A stretch of 64,000 nucleotides of DNA from Chitinophagaceae bacterium (GTDB lineage Bacteria > Bacteroidota > Bacteroidia > Chitinophagales > Chitinophagaceae): the NCBI GenBank assembly GCA_016713965.1, contig JADJOC010000010.1, positions 448,304 through 512,303 on the forward strand, written 5' to 3'. A program made the translations under genes and the position numbers. The notes below the pieces were generated by a model that saw only the letters and a program-made list of their open reading frames with translations, was not told the origin of the DNA and ran no database searches. The first letter of the stretch is position 1. Each line of letters begins with the position of its first letter. Positions 19,104-28,324 of this stretch are shown here, one piece after another.

Positions 19104-20510
19104 ATGAGGATTGAAAAGATAATTAGTTTTGTATTTTATTTTATACTTGCCTATTTTAAAACATACGCTCAGCAAAAATCGGACTTACATATACTTTCTA
19201 TTGAAGAATTTATCAATATTGTAAGGCTATATCACCCAATTGTAAAACAGGCTGATATTAATATACAAATGGCTAAGGCCAATTTACTAAGCGCAAGAGG
19301 TGGATTTGATCCTTCATTTTATGTGAATAATGAACAAAAAACTTTTGACGGCAAAAACTATTATAATTATACAAATCCTGAATTGAAAATCCCTACATGG
19401 TATGGAATAGAAGTAAAGGCAGGATTGGAAAACAATAGTGGTCAATTTCTAAATTCGGAAGCAACCAGCGGTCAAACGAGCTATGTTGGATTATCTGTTC
19501 CCTTAGCAAAAAATTTATTCATAGATAAGCGTAGGGCTACGTTACAGCAATCTAAGATATTTATCAATTTAAGCAATGCAGATAGGTTAAATACTATAAA
19601 TGATATAATGTTTGATGCTTACGCTGCCTATTACAACTGGGTAAAAGAGTTTCAGCTATATAATAATATCACAGAAGCAGTAAAAGTAAATGAAGCAAGG
19701 TTTGGCCTAGTTAAAATAGGATACCGCCAAGGAGACAGGCCAGCCATTGATACTGTAGAAGCATTAGCACAATTACAGAATTTTCAGTATTTACAAAGTG
19801 AAAGTTTAGTGAAATATAAGAACGCAGCTTTAGAAATTTCTAATTTTTTATGGATTGAAAATAACACACCTTATATATTAAGTGATGAAGCTCCGCAAAT
19901 TATTACAAGTCTTGATGATAAGCCAGTCCCTATAATAGATGAACTTTTATATACTGCCAGCGTTAATCATCCCAAGCTTAAAATGTTTGATTACAAATTA
20001 GCGTCTTTAGTGGTAGAGAGAAAATTAAAATTTCAAAGTTTACTGCCTACGGTTAATTTAAAAACTAATTTATTAAATAAAGGATATAGTGTATTGAAAA
20101 ATGCCAGTATACCTTTTTATGAAAATAATTATAAGTTTGGGCTGGATGTAGGAATGCCTCTGTTTTTTCGTGAAGGCAGGGGAGCATATAGAGCCGCTAA
20201 ATTAAAAATACAGCAAAATGAGTATGAATTAAGTATGCAACAACTAGAAGTATCCAATAAAATTAAATACTATTATAATGAAGTGGTTGGTTTAAAACAG
20301 CAAATTCAAATCAGTGAGAATATTTATAAGAATAATCAGCTACTTTTTAGCGGAGAAGATACGAGGTTTAAAGGAGGTGAAAGCACGCTTTTTTTGTTGA
20401 ACAGCCGTGAAAATAAAGTGCTAGAAACTTTTCAAAAATTAATTGAGCTTAGATTTAAACTGAATAAATCTTTGGTGGCACTTCAATGGGCTGCCGGACA
20501 ATTAAGATAA
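19104..20510 (+). CDS. TolC-family outer-membrane channel
   Basis: This 468-residue protein has a signal peptide (ISFVFYFILAYFKTYAQ) and two repeats of long helices plus strands, as in outer-membrane efflux proteins. Family marks include FDAYAAYYNWVKEFQLY, LVKIGYRQGDRPAIDTVEA near residue 205, and a C-terminal FKGGESTLFLLNSRENKVLE, the usual second-repeat motif. It would be the trimeric exit duct for the exporter encoded upstream. It is intact. Confidence 0.88.
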   Translation: MRIEKIISFVFYFILAYFKTYAQQKSDLHILSIEEFINIVRLYHPIVKQADINIQMAKANLLSARGGFDPSFYVNNEQKTFDGKNYYNYTNPELKIPTWYGIEVKAGLENNSGQFLNSEATSGQTSYVGLSVPLAKNLFIDKRRATLQQSKIFINLSNADRLNTINDIMFDAYAAYYNWVKEFQLYNNITEAVKVNEARFGLVKIGYRQGDRPAIDTVEALAQLQNFQYLQSESLVKYKNAALEISNFLWIENNTPYILSDEAPQIITSLDDKPVPIIDELLYTASVNHPKLKMFDYKLASLVVERKLKFQSLLPTVNLKTNLLNKGYSVLKNASIPFYENNYKFGLDVGMPLFFREGRGAYRAAKLKIQQNEYELSMQQLEVSNKIKYYYNEVVGLKQQIQISENIYKNNQLLFSGEDTRFKGGESTLFLLNSRENKVLETFQKLIELRFKLNKSLVALQWAAGQLR

Positions 20511-20549
20511 TTATAATTTCGGTCTGATAAAAGCCAAGTAATGGTATTT

Positions 20550-20592
20550 TGTACAAGAATGCGACCACCGCTTTTAGCGGGGCAGGCTGCCA
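20550..20592 (-). repeat. Dispersed intergenic hairpin repeat, copy E with a different hairpin
   Basis: The reverse strand reads GCAGCCTGCCCCGCTAAAAG, CGGTGGTCGCATTCTTGTAC. The flanks match copies A-C, but the stem is CCCCGCTAAAAGCGGTGG. It lies between the convergent tolC-like and mqnE genes. Confidence 0.7.
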
Positions 20593-20633
20593 CAAATGTT
20601 TTGAATAAAATTATAAATGCCTGTACAATAAAT

Positions 20634-21802
20634 TTAATTTAACGCAGTTAAATTTTCTTCCACAGAAAAATCAACATTGCTGTAATCTTTTATTTCTTTG
20701 TACAATGTATCCCGTTCTATTGGTTGCCTTTTTACTTGTTTGATCAGGTTAACCAGTTCGGCTGTATTCATTGCCGGTGTTTGTTCTTCACTGCCTGCCA
20801 TAGAATATATTTTTGTAGAGTCATCAATTGTGCCATCAATATCATTTACACCAAAAGATAAGCTGAGCTGTGCATTTTGCCTGCCCAGCATAGGCCAGTA
20901 GGCTTTGATATGAGCAAAATTATCCAGGTAAATTCTTGCAATGGCATACACCCGCATGTCTTCAATCACCGAAGACTCTGGCACACTGCTCATGTCATTA
21001 TTTTTATTTCGGAATTTTAAAGGGATAAAAGTATTGAAGCCACCGGTTTTATCCTGTAGGTCTCTTAACCTTTTCATATGGTCGATGCGGTGTTCGTATT
21101 TTTCAACATGCCCGTACAACATGGTGGCATTGCTATGCATGCCCAGGTTGTGTGCGGCTTCGTGTATGGCCAGCCAGCCTTGTGCATCTACTTTATCCCC
21201 GGCAATTTGTCCCCTGGTAGCTTCATCAAAAATTTCGGCACCACCACCCGGCAAAGAATCAAGGCCTGCTTCGTGTAATTGTTTCATGCCTTCTTCTATA
21301 GAAAGTTTTGCTTTTCTGAACATATAATCCAGCTCTACCGCTGTAAATGCTTTTACATGTAAATCGGGCCGGTGGCTTTTTATTTTTGCATCAGCTCAAT
21401 AAAATAAGCCATGTTCATTTTTGGTGTACACCGCCTACAATGTGCACTTCAGTAATAGGCTTGCCATCGTAAGTTTTTACAATATCCAGCATCTGGTCAA
21501 TACTCAGTTCCCAGCCTTCTTCTTTGTGTGCATACAGGCGGGAGTAGGAGCAAAATTTGCAGCTGAATACACAAACATTAGTTGGTTCGATATGAAAATT
21601 TCTGTTGAAATAAGTTTTATTGCCGTGTAGTTTTTCACGAATATAATTCGCCAATAATCCTACAAAGGGTAGGGAGGCTTTTTCGAAAAGTAAAATGCCT
21701 TCTTCGTCTGTTATGCGCTGATTGCTTTTTTACTTTTTCGGCAATAGGTTTAAGCTCGTTATCGGTAGTGGAATCAATTAAAAAATCTATGGAATCGCTC
21801 AT
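20634..21802 (-). CDS. mqnE: Aminofutalosine synthase (frameshifts)
   Basis: This radical SAM enzyme joins 3-[(1-carboxyvinyl)oxy]benzoate with SAM to make aminofutalosine in the futalosine menaquinone route. The cluster-binding CxxxCxxC is in NVCVFSCKFCSYSRL. Other marks are GGVHPKM, LDSLPGGGAEIFDE and GMHSNATMLYGHVE, the last favouring MqnE over MqnC. The start is ATG at 21800-21802 (MSDSIDFLIDSTTDNELKP). The frame shifts near 21720 (before RITDEEGILLFEKASL), near 21415 (after IVGGVH), and near 21380-21385 before MQKIKSHRPDLHVKAF. Joined length is about 390 residues, normal for the family. No other menaquinone gene is in the window. Confidence 0.88.
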
Positions 21803-21828
21803 TGCAATTTTTTTTGCAAAGTTAATAC

Positions 21829-21871
21829 ATAATCAGGAAGTCAAGTTTTAGAAACTTGACTTCCTGATTAT
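21829..21871. terminator. Perfect 20-bp stem-loop sharing its core with 37991-38027
   Basis: Arms 21829-21848 and 21852-21871 are perfectly complementary with a TAG loop. The inner 12 bases, GAAGTCAAGTTT, recur in the hairpin at 37991-38027. It lies upstream of mqnE and of the MFS gene, between divergent starts, so it is not an ordinary terminator. A mobile hairpin or regulatory stem is as likely. Confidence 0.6.
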
Positions 21872-21994
21872 GTTACCCGCTTTCTTGGTTAAAAAAATTT
21901 TGTTCTCCTGTATTTATTGTTAAATAAATCAATATCTTCCTGTTTAAAAATCTTCATCTTGCTTTAACAATCTTTATAAAAACAAAACCACCTT

Positions 21995-23253
21995 ATGAGT
22001 ATCAAGTTTCGCCTTACTATAATGAGTTTTTTGCAGTTTTTTGTCTGGGGTGCATGGTTGATTACCATTGGAACTTATTGTTTTATTGCCAAGGGCTGGA
22101 CAGGCGCCCAGTTTGGCGCTATTTTTTCAACACTGGCCCTCTCTTCATTATTTATGCCTGCGCTAACTGGTATAATTGCAGACAAATGGCTGAATGCTGA
22201 AAAACTGTATGGGATATTGCACATTTTATATGGATTGGTGTTATTTTATGTTCCTTATGTAAATGACCCGGATACATTGTATTATGTAATTTTTGCAGCA
22301 ATGATTTGTTATATGCCCACTATTTCATTATCCAATTCCATTGCATATACCATTTTAAAAAATAATAGTTTTGATGTGGTAAAGGTCTTCCCTCCAATCC
22401 GTGTGTGGGGAACTATTGGTTTTATCGTAGCCATGTGGACGACCAACCTTACAGGAAGCAAAGACAATGCAAACCAGTTTATAATAGCTGCTGTAATGGC
22501 AATATTTTTAGGAATATATTCTTTTACGCTGCCCAAATGCCCTCCTCAAAAATCTATTGCTAAAGATGCATCTTTTATTGAGCAGATGGGTTTAAGCGCT
22601 TTTAAATTATTCGCTAATTACAAAATGGCGTTGTTCTTTATTTTTTCCATGTTTCTAGGTGCAGCTTTACAGCTCACCAACATGTATGGCGATGCTTTTT
22701 TAAGTGGGTTTGAAAGCATTCCTGCATATAAGGAATCATTTATTGTACAATATTCCACCATTATCCTGTCTATTTCTCAAATGTCTGAAACCCTGTTTAT
22801 TTTAGCTATACCCTTTTTCCTTAAACGTTTTGGCATAAAAGCAGTAATGTCGTTTGCTATGTTTGCCTGGGTATTACGCTTTGGGTTATTTGCTTATGGA
22901 GATCCTTCTTTTTTAGGTACAACTATGATTGTGTTGTCATGCATTGTGTATGGTATGGCCTTTGACTTTTTTAATATTTCCGGCTCTCTTTTTATCGAAA
23001 CACAAACAGATAGCAGGATAAGGAGCAGCGCTCAAGGCCTTTTATGACCATGACAAATGGGGTAGGCGCTTACCTTGGCAGTATAGTAAGTGGGTTTGTT
23101 ATTGACCGGTTTTATTCGTTACCAGGCGGTTCAAAAGATTGGCATGGTATCTGGCTGGCTTTTGCCGGTTATGCACTGGTAATTGCAATTTTGTTTTTAA
23201 TATTCTTTAAGCACAAGCATGATCGAAATGCAATAAAAAATATACAGCATTAA
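21995..23253 (+). CDS. MFS transporter, nucleoside:H+ symporter (NupG-like) family (frameshift)
   Basis: About 419 residues with twelve predicted membrane helices. It opens MSIKFRLTIMSFLQFFVWGA, the characteristic start of this family, and carries FPPIRVWGTIGFIVA near residue 130 and RSSAQGLFMTMTNGVG late. The frame is lost at 23040, where one T is missing in CTTTT|ATG, and resumes to 23253. Homologues take up nucleosides with protons, or in other Bacteroidota related sugars; the substrate cannot be read from sequence. Confidence 0.82.
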
Positions 23254-23303
23254 AAAATGCTTTGCATTTTTAATTATTTTGTCACCAGCTGCAGTTTTCC
23301 ATA

Positions 23304-23332
23304 GCATCATCGTTGCGTCGCACTCTTGTACA
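23304..23332 (+). repeat. Dispersed repeat, copy D lacking the hairpin
   Basis: GCATCATCGTTG followed directly by CGTCGCACTCTTGTACA. Both flanks of the repeat family are present (ATCATCGTTG as in copy A, CGCACTCTTGTAC as in copy C), but the GC hairpin between them is absent. Confidence 0.65.
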
Positions 23333-23375
23333 TTATACCATTATTAAACTTTATTGATGAAGTATAAAATTGAAA

Positions 23376-23400
23376 AACCTCCAAAATTATTGGAGGCTTT
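23376..23400 (-). terminator. Terminator downstream of trxA
   Basis: CCTCCAA (23378-23384) pairs with TTGGAGG (23390-23396). Read on the minus strand the stem is followed by a run of T, placing it about 45 bases after the thioredoxin stop. Confidence 0.6.
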
Positions 23401-23441
23401 ATTAATAATTTACAGTTAACAAATTAACTAATCAACTAAAA

Positions 23442-23759
23442 TTACATATGCTGTTCAATCTTTTTTACAAAGTTAGCTTTAGGTTGGGCACCCACTAACT
23501 TATCAACCACTTTACCGCCTTTTACAAACAAAATAGCAGGAATACTTGTAATACCATAAGTGGTAGAAACCTCAGGGTTGATATCTACGTTCACCTTACC
23601 AACATTTACCTTACCATCATATTCTTTTGCCAATTCTTCAATTACACGACCTATTGCACGGCAGGGGCCGCACCATTCTGCCCAAAAATCTATAACGGAT
23701 AATTTATCTGAATCTAAAACATCGGTTTTAAAGTTCGTATCTGTGAATTCTTTTGCCAT
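23442..23759 (-). CDS. trxA: Thioredoxin
   Basis: This 105-residue protein starts MAKEFTDTNFKTDVL. An upstream in-frame ATG at 23798 would add 13 residues with no fold support. The redox site is WAEWCGPCRA near residue 30, and the cis-proline loop is TSIPAILFVKGG near residue 72. It acts as a general cytoplasmic disulfide reductant. The gene is intact and monocistronic, with a terminator behind it. Confidence 0.95.
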   Translation of the reverse strand: MAKEFTDTNFKTDVLDSDKLSVIDFWAEWCGPCRAIGRVIEELAKEYDGKVNVGKVNVDINPEVSTTYGITSIPAILFVKGGKVVDKLVGAQPKANFVKKIEQHM

Positions 23760-23916
23760 AATTTTTAATTTTATAGTTAAAACTATACAAAAATACATCC
23801 AAATTTATAATTGTGTTGTATTGACATATGCACATTCGTTTTGTCAGTGTTAATAAATTTTAACAATTTTTATGTAATACAAATTGAATTATAATCCTAT
23901 TTATATAAATTATTAA

Positions 23917-24544
23917 ATGAAAAAAATTACTTTTTTAGCAATTATTGTCTTTTGCACAATTAATACCTTTGCTAAACCTAATGAAAATAAGAGTTATATT
24001 TTTTATACCGATGGGGGCGATACTTTAAAATTTAGGATTGAAAACAATAAGCTATACTTCATTGATGGGATTGTGTTAAATTATCAACCATCAAATAAAA
24101 AATTTTATTTAAAAAAATAATCAATACCGGAGCTTACACTAATGAAGAAAGTTATATCCTTTATAAAAAGGAGTATATTATTTCTCCGGTCTATGCATCA
24201 AATCAATTGCAGTCAGCGGCCTTAACAGTAAAGACGTATTTTGGTAAAAATCGCCTGATAAATTCTTACACAAAAAAATTTAGCAATCAAAATAAACAAC
24301 AAGGGAAGTTTTTATTAAAGTATAAACTTATACAAGAGTATAAAAATTATAAAAAATATTGCGGTAAAGAATTTGATCAAAGCCTGCTGGGTGATACAGC
24401 TTATGTTGAAGAACCACGTTTTTTAGAGGCTGATCAGAATTTTGAATATATATATTTAATAATGACGGTACAATTACCATAGATCCGACTGGATTTTCAT
24501 ATTATATAAATGTAAAAAATACTACTAACCTGAGTTCGGGATAA
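23917..24544 (+). pseudogene. Secreted hypothetical protein, frameshifted and cut by a MITE-like repeat
   Basis: The signal peptide MKKITFLAIIVFCTINTFA opens a protein that continues through two homopolymer shifts. One is near 24113 (seven A, then INTGAYTNEESYILYKKEY). The other is near 24457 (FNNDGTITIDPTGFSYYINV). The last codons and the stop (24542-24544) are supplied by the end of the repeat at 24527, so the natural C-terminus is missing. An open frame with similar composition, right after the second repeat at 27895, could be the missing part. No family is recognised. Confidence 0.5.
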
Positions 24545-24775
24545 GAAAATTTAAAAAATTATAAGTATATAGTTATTCTACATTGAAATTAAGAGTAAAG
24601 AACTAAAGCAGAGATTACAGTAGTACAAATGTTCAGTAAAGCTGTATGGCAGTAACGGGCAGTATTCTTTCCTGCCTTGAGTTTTTTGCTACTTTTTGTG
24701 TCAAGACAAAAAGTAGAGTAATACAATTAATTGAAAAATAACGAATTATAGAGTAATTTAAACCGAACTCAGGTT
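24527..24775. mobile_element. MITE-like repeat, copy 1 (249 bp, 13-bp terminal inverted repeats)
   Basis: It begins AACCTGAGTTCGG and ends CCGAACTCAGGTT, perfect inverted ends. No coding frame is present. Inside is a stem, CTACTTTTTGT/ACAAAAAGTAG, near 24687-24715. Copy 2 at 27645-27894 is nearly identical and in the same orientation. No target duplication can be seen. Confidence 0.85.
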
Positions 24776-24892
24776 GTTACTTCCGCTTTTTTAGTTTCAT
24801 TCAATTTAATTGCTCTAAAGCATCCGTATTAATTGGAAAAACTAAAACACCAAATTCCTTCGCATAATATAAAAGAGCGTGCTAAATTTATT

Positions 24893-24940
24893 TAACGTGT
24901 TGTGCTATTAAAATTACCGTTTTAATAGCACAACACGTTA
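24893..24940. terminator. 21-bp perfect stem-loop
   Basis: Arms 24893-24913 and 24920-24940 are fully complementary, with loop TTACCG. The A/T-rich outer base could work as a bidirectional terminator. It lies in the 275-base spacer between MITE copy 1 and the T9SS gene, which otherwise shows nothing but a weak TAACTTTG promoter box at 25010-25017. Confidence 0.6.
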
Positions 24941-25050
24941 TTATTTAGTTCTTTATATATTTATTGCCCCAAATTGTGAATATTGAGCTATATATAAAGT
25001 ATAAAGATTAACTTTGCACTTCTGTTTTTAATTAACCTAATTTTAAAACT

Positions 25051-27083
25051 ATGACAAAGTATCTTTACGTTAACCTAAAGGTGTTGACCCTTGTAATATT
25101 CTTCATCACCAATGTAGAAGTCGATGCCCAAATTTTTAAATTAAAATCTAATCCCCAAATTACGACTGTAAATTTCGATAATTATAATACCCTGCCTGAA
25201 CAAAATAAATGGGAAAGAGTAGATGATAACTCGCTAGTGCCGCCTATTGCTGCTGATTTTACCAACCCACAGGTACTTTTTGTAATTGACCATACGTTGG
25301 ATATGCCAGATATTAAGGTTACTTGTAATGAACATTTGGTTACTGCTGGCCTCGTATTAGAACCTTTTAATAAATCCATCTACTTTGATTCTAACAATGG
25401 TGTAAACTTTAATTCTTTTGATGTTGGAGGGAATGGTACAGGTGAAACCATTGCCCATTTCTCTGGGAGTTCATCTATTAATAACTTATCTATATCAGCT
25501 AATGCTGAGATTTATCTTCAATTTTTACAACTATTAGCGTTAGCAATGCATTATTGCAACGAGGTACAATTCAATTTACCCACGGTAAAATAGCGTTGAC
25601 AAATAATGCAACTTACACATTTGCCGGAGGTACAATAAGGTTTACCCACGGTGATGATCCCGATGAATGTATTGCAGGGGCACCAGGTACATCATTTACT
25701 GTAAGTGATATGGCTACTGTCAAAAATATTTATTCGCTCCGCACAAATGGTTTAGAAAATGGGCCGGATAATCATTTTCAATTTGATAATGTGGCTGACA
25801 TTACTTTACCGGATATGACTTTTAGGGGCAGGTATTTTTTTAATGGTTGGCCTCAAACGACAACAGGCTCGCTGATACCCGGTAATGTAGAATTACTAAG
25901 CACTTCCGACATGTTTGAAAATGTGGCCCTCACACTCAGCAAAGATATTAACACCGATAGCTTGGCATTGGACGGTTCAATCATTTTAGGAGATAAAAAC
26001 CTTACCGTAAAAAAAACCAAAATAGGTAATATTTGGCCTTTTGGCCAAGGACAAGCCGCAAATTATCCCGGAAGAAAAGTAGTAACAAACGGTACAGGCA
26101 AAATGTCTTTCCTACCCTTTACCGGCCAGGCAATATTTCCAGTAGCACATACCACCAATCTGGGTAGCAATTATATGCCAATAAGAATCAATAATACTGC
26201 GGGGCCAGCGGAGGGCTTTTCTGTGAGGGCGGCAGATAATGTTCAATTTGCTTACAATCCAAACCTTTTTAAAACCAATACATCTACCTGGCTAATTGAT
26301 GAAACAACACCTGGAGGAAATACAGCTGTATTATCTTTTCAATGGGATAAAAGTGCTTCGGAAATTGGGTTTGTACTTAACGATGCCCAAGCTGCCCATT
26401 TTGATGGTAATAATGTTAACCTGGTTACCGGAACCCCCAACAATCCTGATAACATCTGTGAAACATTTGTAACTGCACCCGTAACACAGTTTAGCCCTTG
26501 GAGTATTTTCTCTCCTTTTAAGCCTTTGCCTGTAAGTTTAATCAATTTTAACGCTACCCTCATAAACAAAAAAGTAGCCCTTAACTGGAGTACTGCTACC
26601 GAAACAAATAATGATCGTTTTGAAATAGAACGAAGCGTAGATGGTATCAATTTTAATAAAATAGGACAAGTAAAAGGTAAAGGCAACAGTATATTGATTA
26701 CAGATTATAATTACGATGATGATGTAAAAGGAATAAACGGGAGTATTTTTTATAGATTAAAACAAATTGATCTGGATGAAAAATTTGCTTATTCACCAAT
26801 AAAAAGTGTTACCATTACTGCTGAAAAAATATTAGTTAACATCGGCCCTAATCCATTCATCGATCAAATAAAAATAAATGTGAACGCTAATAAGGCAGGC
26901 AAGATGGTTATAAGATTGCTCAACAATAATGGGCAGGCTGTAATAACCTCTAAATATGCTACAAAACAGGGAGTAAATGAGCTAAAATTAAATAGTTTAA
27001 GCAACTTACCTAAAGGCCTGTATACATTAGAACTAACAGATGTAGAGGGAAACAATAGCAAAATATACAAACTAATTAAATAA
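25051..27083 (+). CDS. Secreted protein with type IX secretion C-terminal sorting domain (frameshift)
   Basis: About 677 residues with a signal peptide (LTLVIFFITNVEVDAQ). A long beta-rich region with repeated N/T/G segments (FTHGKIALTNNATYTFAGG) follows. A fibronectin-like segment (LPVSLINFNATLINKKVALN) leads into a classic type A sorting domain: VNIGPNPFIDQIKINV, GKMVIRLLNNNGQAV, LPKGLYTLEL, then a basic end. Such proteins pass through the T9SS and are anchored to or released from the cell surface. The frame shifts near 25515 (from AEIYL). The passenger has no catalytic motif I recognise; an adhesin-like role is possible. MITE copies flank it on both sides. Confidence 0.85.
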
Positions 27084-27107
27084 ATTATTTCTCTTTTTAA
27101 TCAATCG

Positions 27108-27137
27108 AAAGTCTGCCATACAGCAGACTTTTTTTAC
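27108..27137 (+). terminator. Rho-independent terminator
   Basis: AAAGTCTGC (27108-27116) pairs with GCAGACTTT (27123-27131), followed by a T run. It is 25 bases after the stop of the T9SS gene. Confidence 0.85.
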
Positions 27138-27174
27138 GCCTTTGGTGTTGTGCAAAAGACTAAGTGAGTAGGTG

Positions 27175-27644
27175 TCACCAATAAAATAAGAATTCCTCTA
27201 CAGTTACCAGCCAATCTTTTGCCCGCTGGGTAATTTGTGCAGGAGTTGCGCCATTTGCCTGTTCTATATCCAATACAGGCGGCATGTCACCTTTATCCAA
27301 CTGAACGGTTTCGATAAAATTTGCTGCCTGGGCTTTGCCGCTTTTGCTGCTTATGAAAAAATGATATGCGCCACGTGGCAAGCCCGACTTTTTGCTGTTG
27401 TACCAGTTTTTCCTAAACATATTATCAACCCGGCCAATACCTTCGGTGGCTTTAATAAATGAAAAACCTACTTTTACATTTTGGTCTTTCATGGCTTTTA
27501 CATCTTTCCAGTCTATGTTATTCTGATGGTGGCTGATATCTATTCCATGTATTTCATATTTAGATGGAAGGCTGATGCCAAAAGCAGGGTAGCGTACAAA
27601 TTTTGCTTTATTAAAATAGTTGGTGAGGAGATAAATGATTATTG
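27175..27644 (-). pseudogene. GH25 lysozyme-like muramidase, truncated at both ends
   Basis: On the minus strand the open frame begins at the edge of MITE copy 2 with IIIYLLTNYFNKAKFVRYP and runs through GIDISHHQNNIDW, FSFIKATEGIGRVD, RGAYHFF and PPVLDIEQANG. These are the core motifs of glycoside hydrolase family 25, which cleaves peptidoglycan. The first half of the N-terminal membrane anchor is missing where the repeat starts. The C-terminal third of the barrel is missing after WLVTVEEFL at 27175, where other DNA follows. It cannot encode an active enzyme as it stands. Confidence 0.75.
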
Positions 27645-27894
27645 AAGCTGAGTTCGGGATAAGAAAATTTAAAAAAATTATAAGTATATACTTATTCTAC
27701 ATTGAAATTAAGAGTAAAGAACTAAAGCAGAGATTACAGTAGTACAAATGTTCAGTAAAGCTGTATGGTAGTAACGGGCAGTATTCGTTCCTGCCTTGAG
27801 TTTTTTGCTACTTTTTGTGTCAATACAAAAAGTAGAGTAATACAATTAATTGAAAAATAACGAATTATAAAGTAATTTAAACCGAACTCAGGTT
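27645..27894. mobile_element. MITE-like repeat, copy 2 (250 bp)
   Basis: It begins AAGCTGAGTTCGG (one mismatch to copy 1) and ends CCGAACTCAGGTT. The body is nearly identical to copy 1 over the whole length and has the same orientation. It abuts a truncated lysozyme gene on the left and a gene tail on the right. Confidence 0.85.
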
Positions 27895-28114
27895 AGTAAT
27901 TTTTCAGGTAAATCAGAGTTTGGATCTTGTATTCATGATTATAGCTATACAAATATTAAAAGAATAGACGAAAAATTACAATATTTTTCAATACAGCGAG
28001 GCTGATGGTGGGGTCAGCTTTTCATGTGGAAAATACAAACTTGTAAGTAAAATAAGGGTTAAACCTGTTTTATTTAACAATATATTATCTGATAAAATTT
28101 CAGATGGATTTTAA
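27895..28114 (+). pseudogene. C-terminal fragment of an unknown gene, beginning at the MITE edge
   Basis: From the repeat edge the plus strand reads SNFSGKSEFGSCIHDYSYTN and KRIDEKLQYFS. After one shift near 27995 it reads EADGGVSFSCGKYKLVSKI, to a stop at 28112-28114 after SDKISDGF. There is no start codon. Composition resembles the secreted gene interrupted by MITE copy 1 (23917-24544), and it may be that gene's missing end. This is inference only. Confidence 0.4.
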
Positions 28115-28126
28115 TGATGAGTAATA

Positions 28127-28224
28127 CCAATGTGAAATATAAAACAATCCAACGCCCCCTTCTACAAAGGAGAAGGGCTGGGGATGAGGTAAAATTAAAT
28201 GGACTGTTTTATATTTCACATTGG
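28127..28224. repeat. 98-bp inverted-repeat element with embedded GC-rich motif
   Basis: Perfect 20-bp arms CCAATGTGAAATATAAAACA (28127-28146) and its complement (28205-28224) enclose a GC-rich core. The core contains CCCCCTTCTACAAAGGAGAA, then GGGCTGGGGATGAGG, itself a stem. It is a non-coding mobile-looking hairpin located between the gene fragment and the convergent outer-membrane gene. Confidence 0.8.
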
Positions 28225-28324
28225 CATAACAATTAAAAGATAAAATATTTAAAATACAAATGGCCCGTTAAAATAATTTAACAGGCCATTTGATTTTTAC
28301 ACCAAACAATCTTTCAATAATCTA

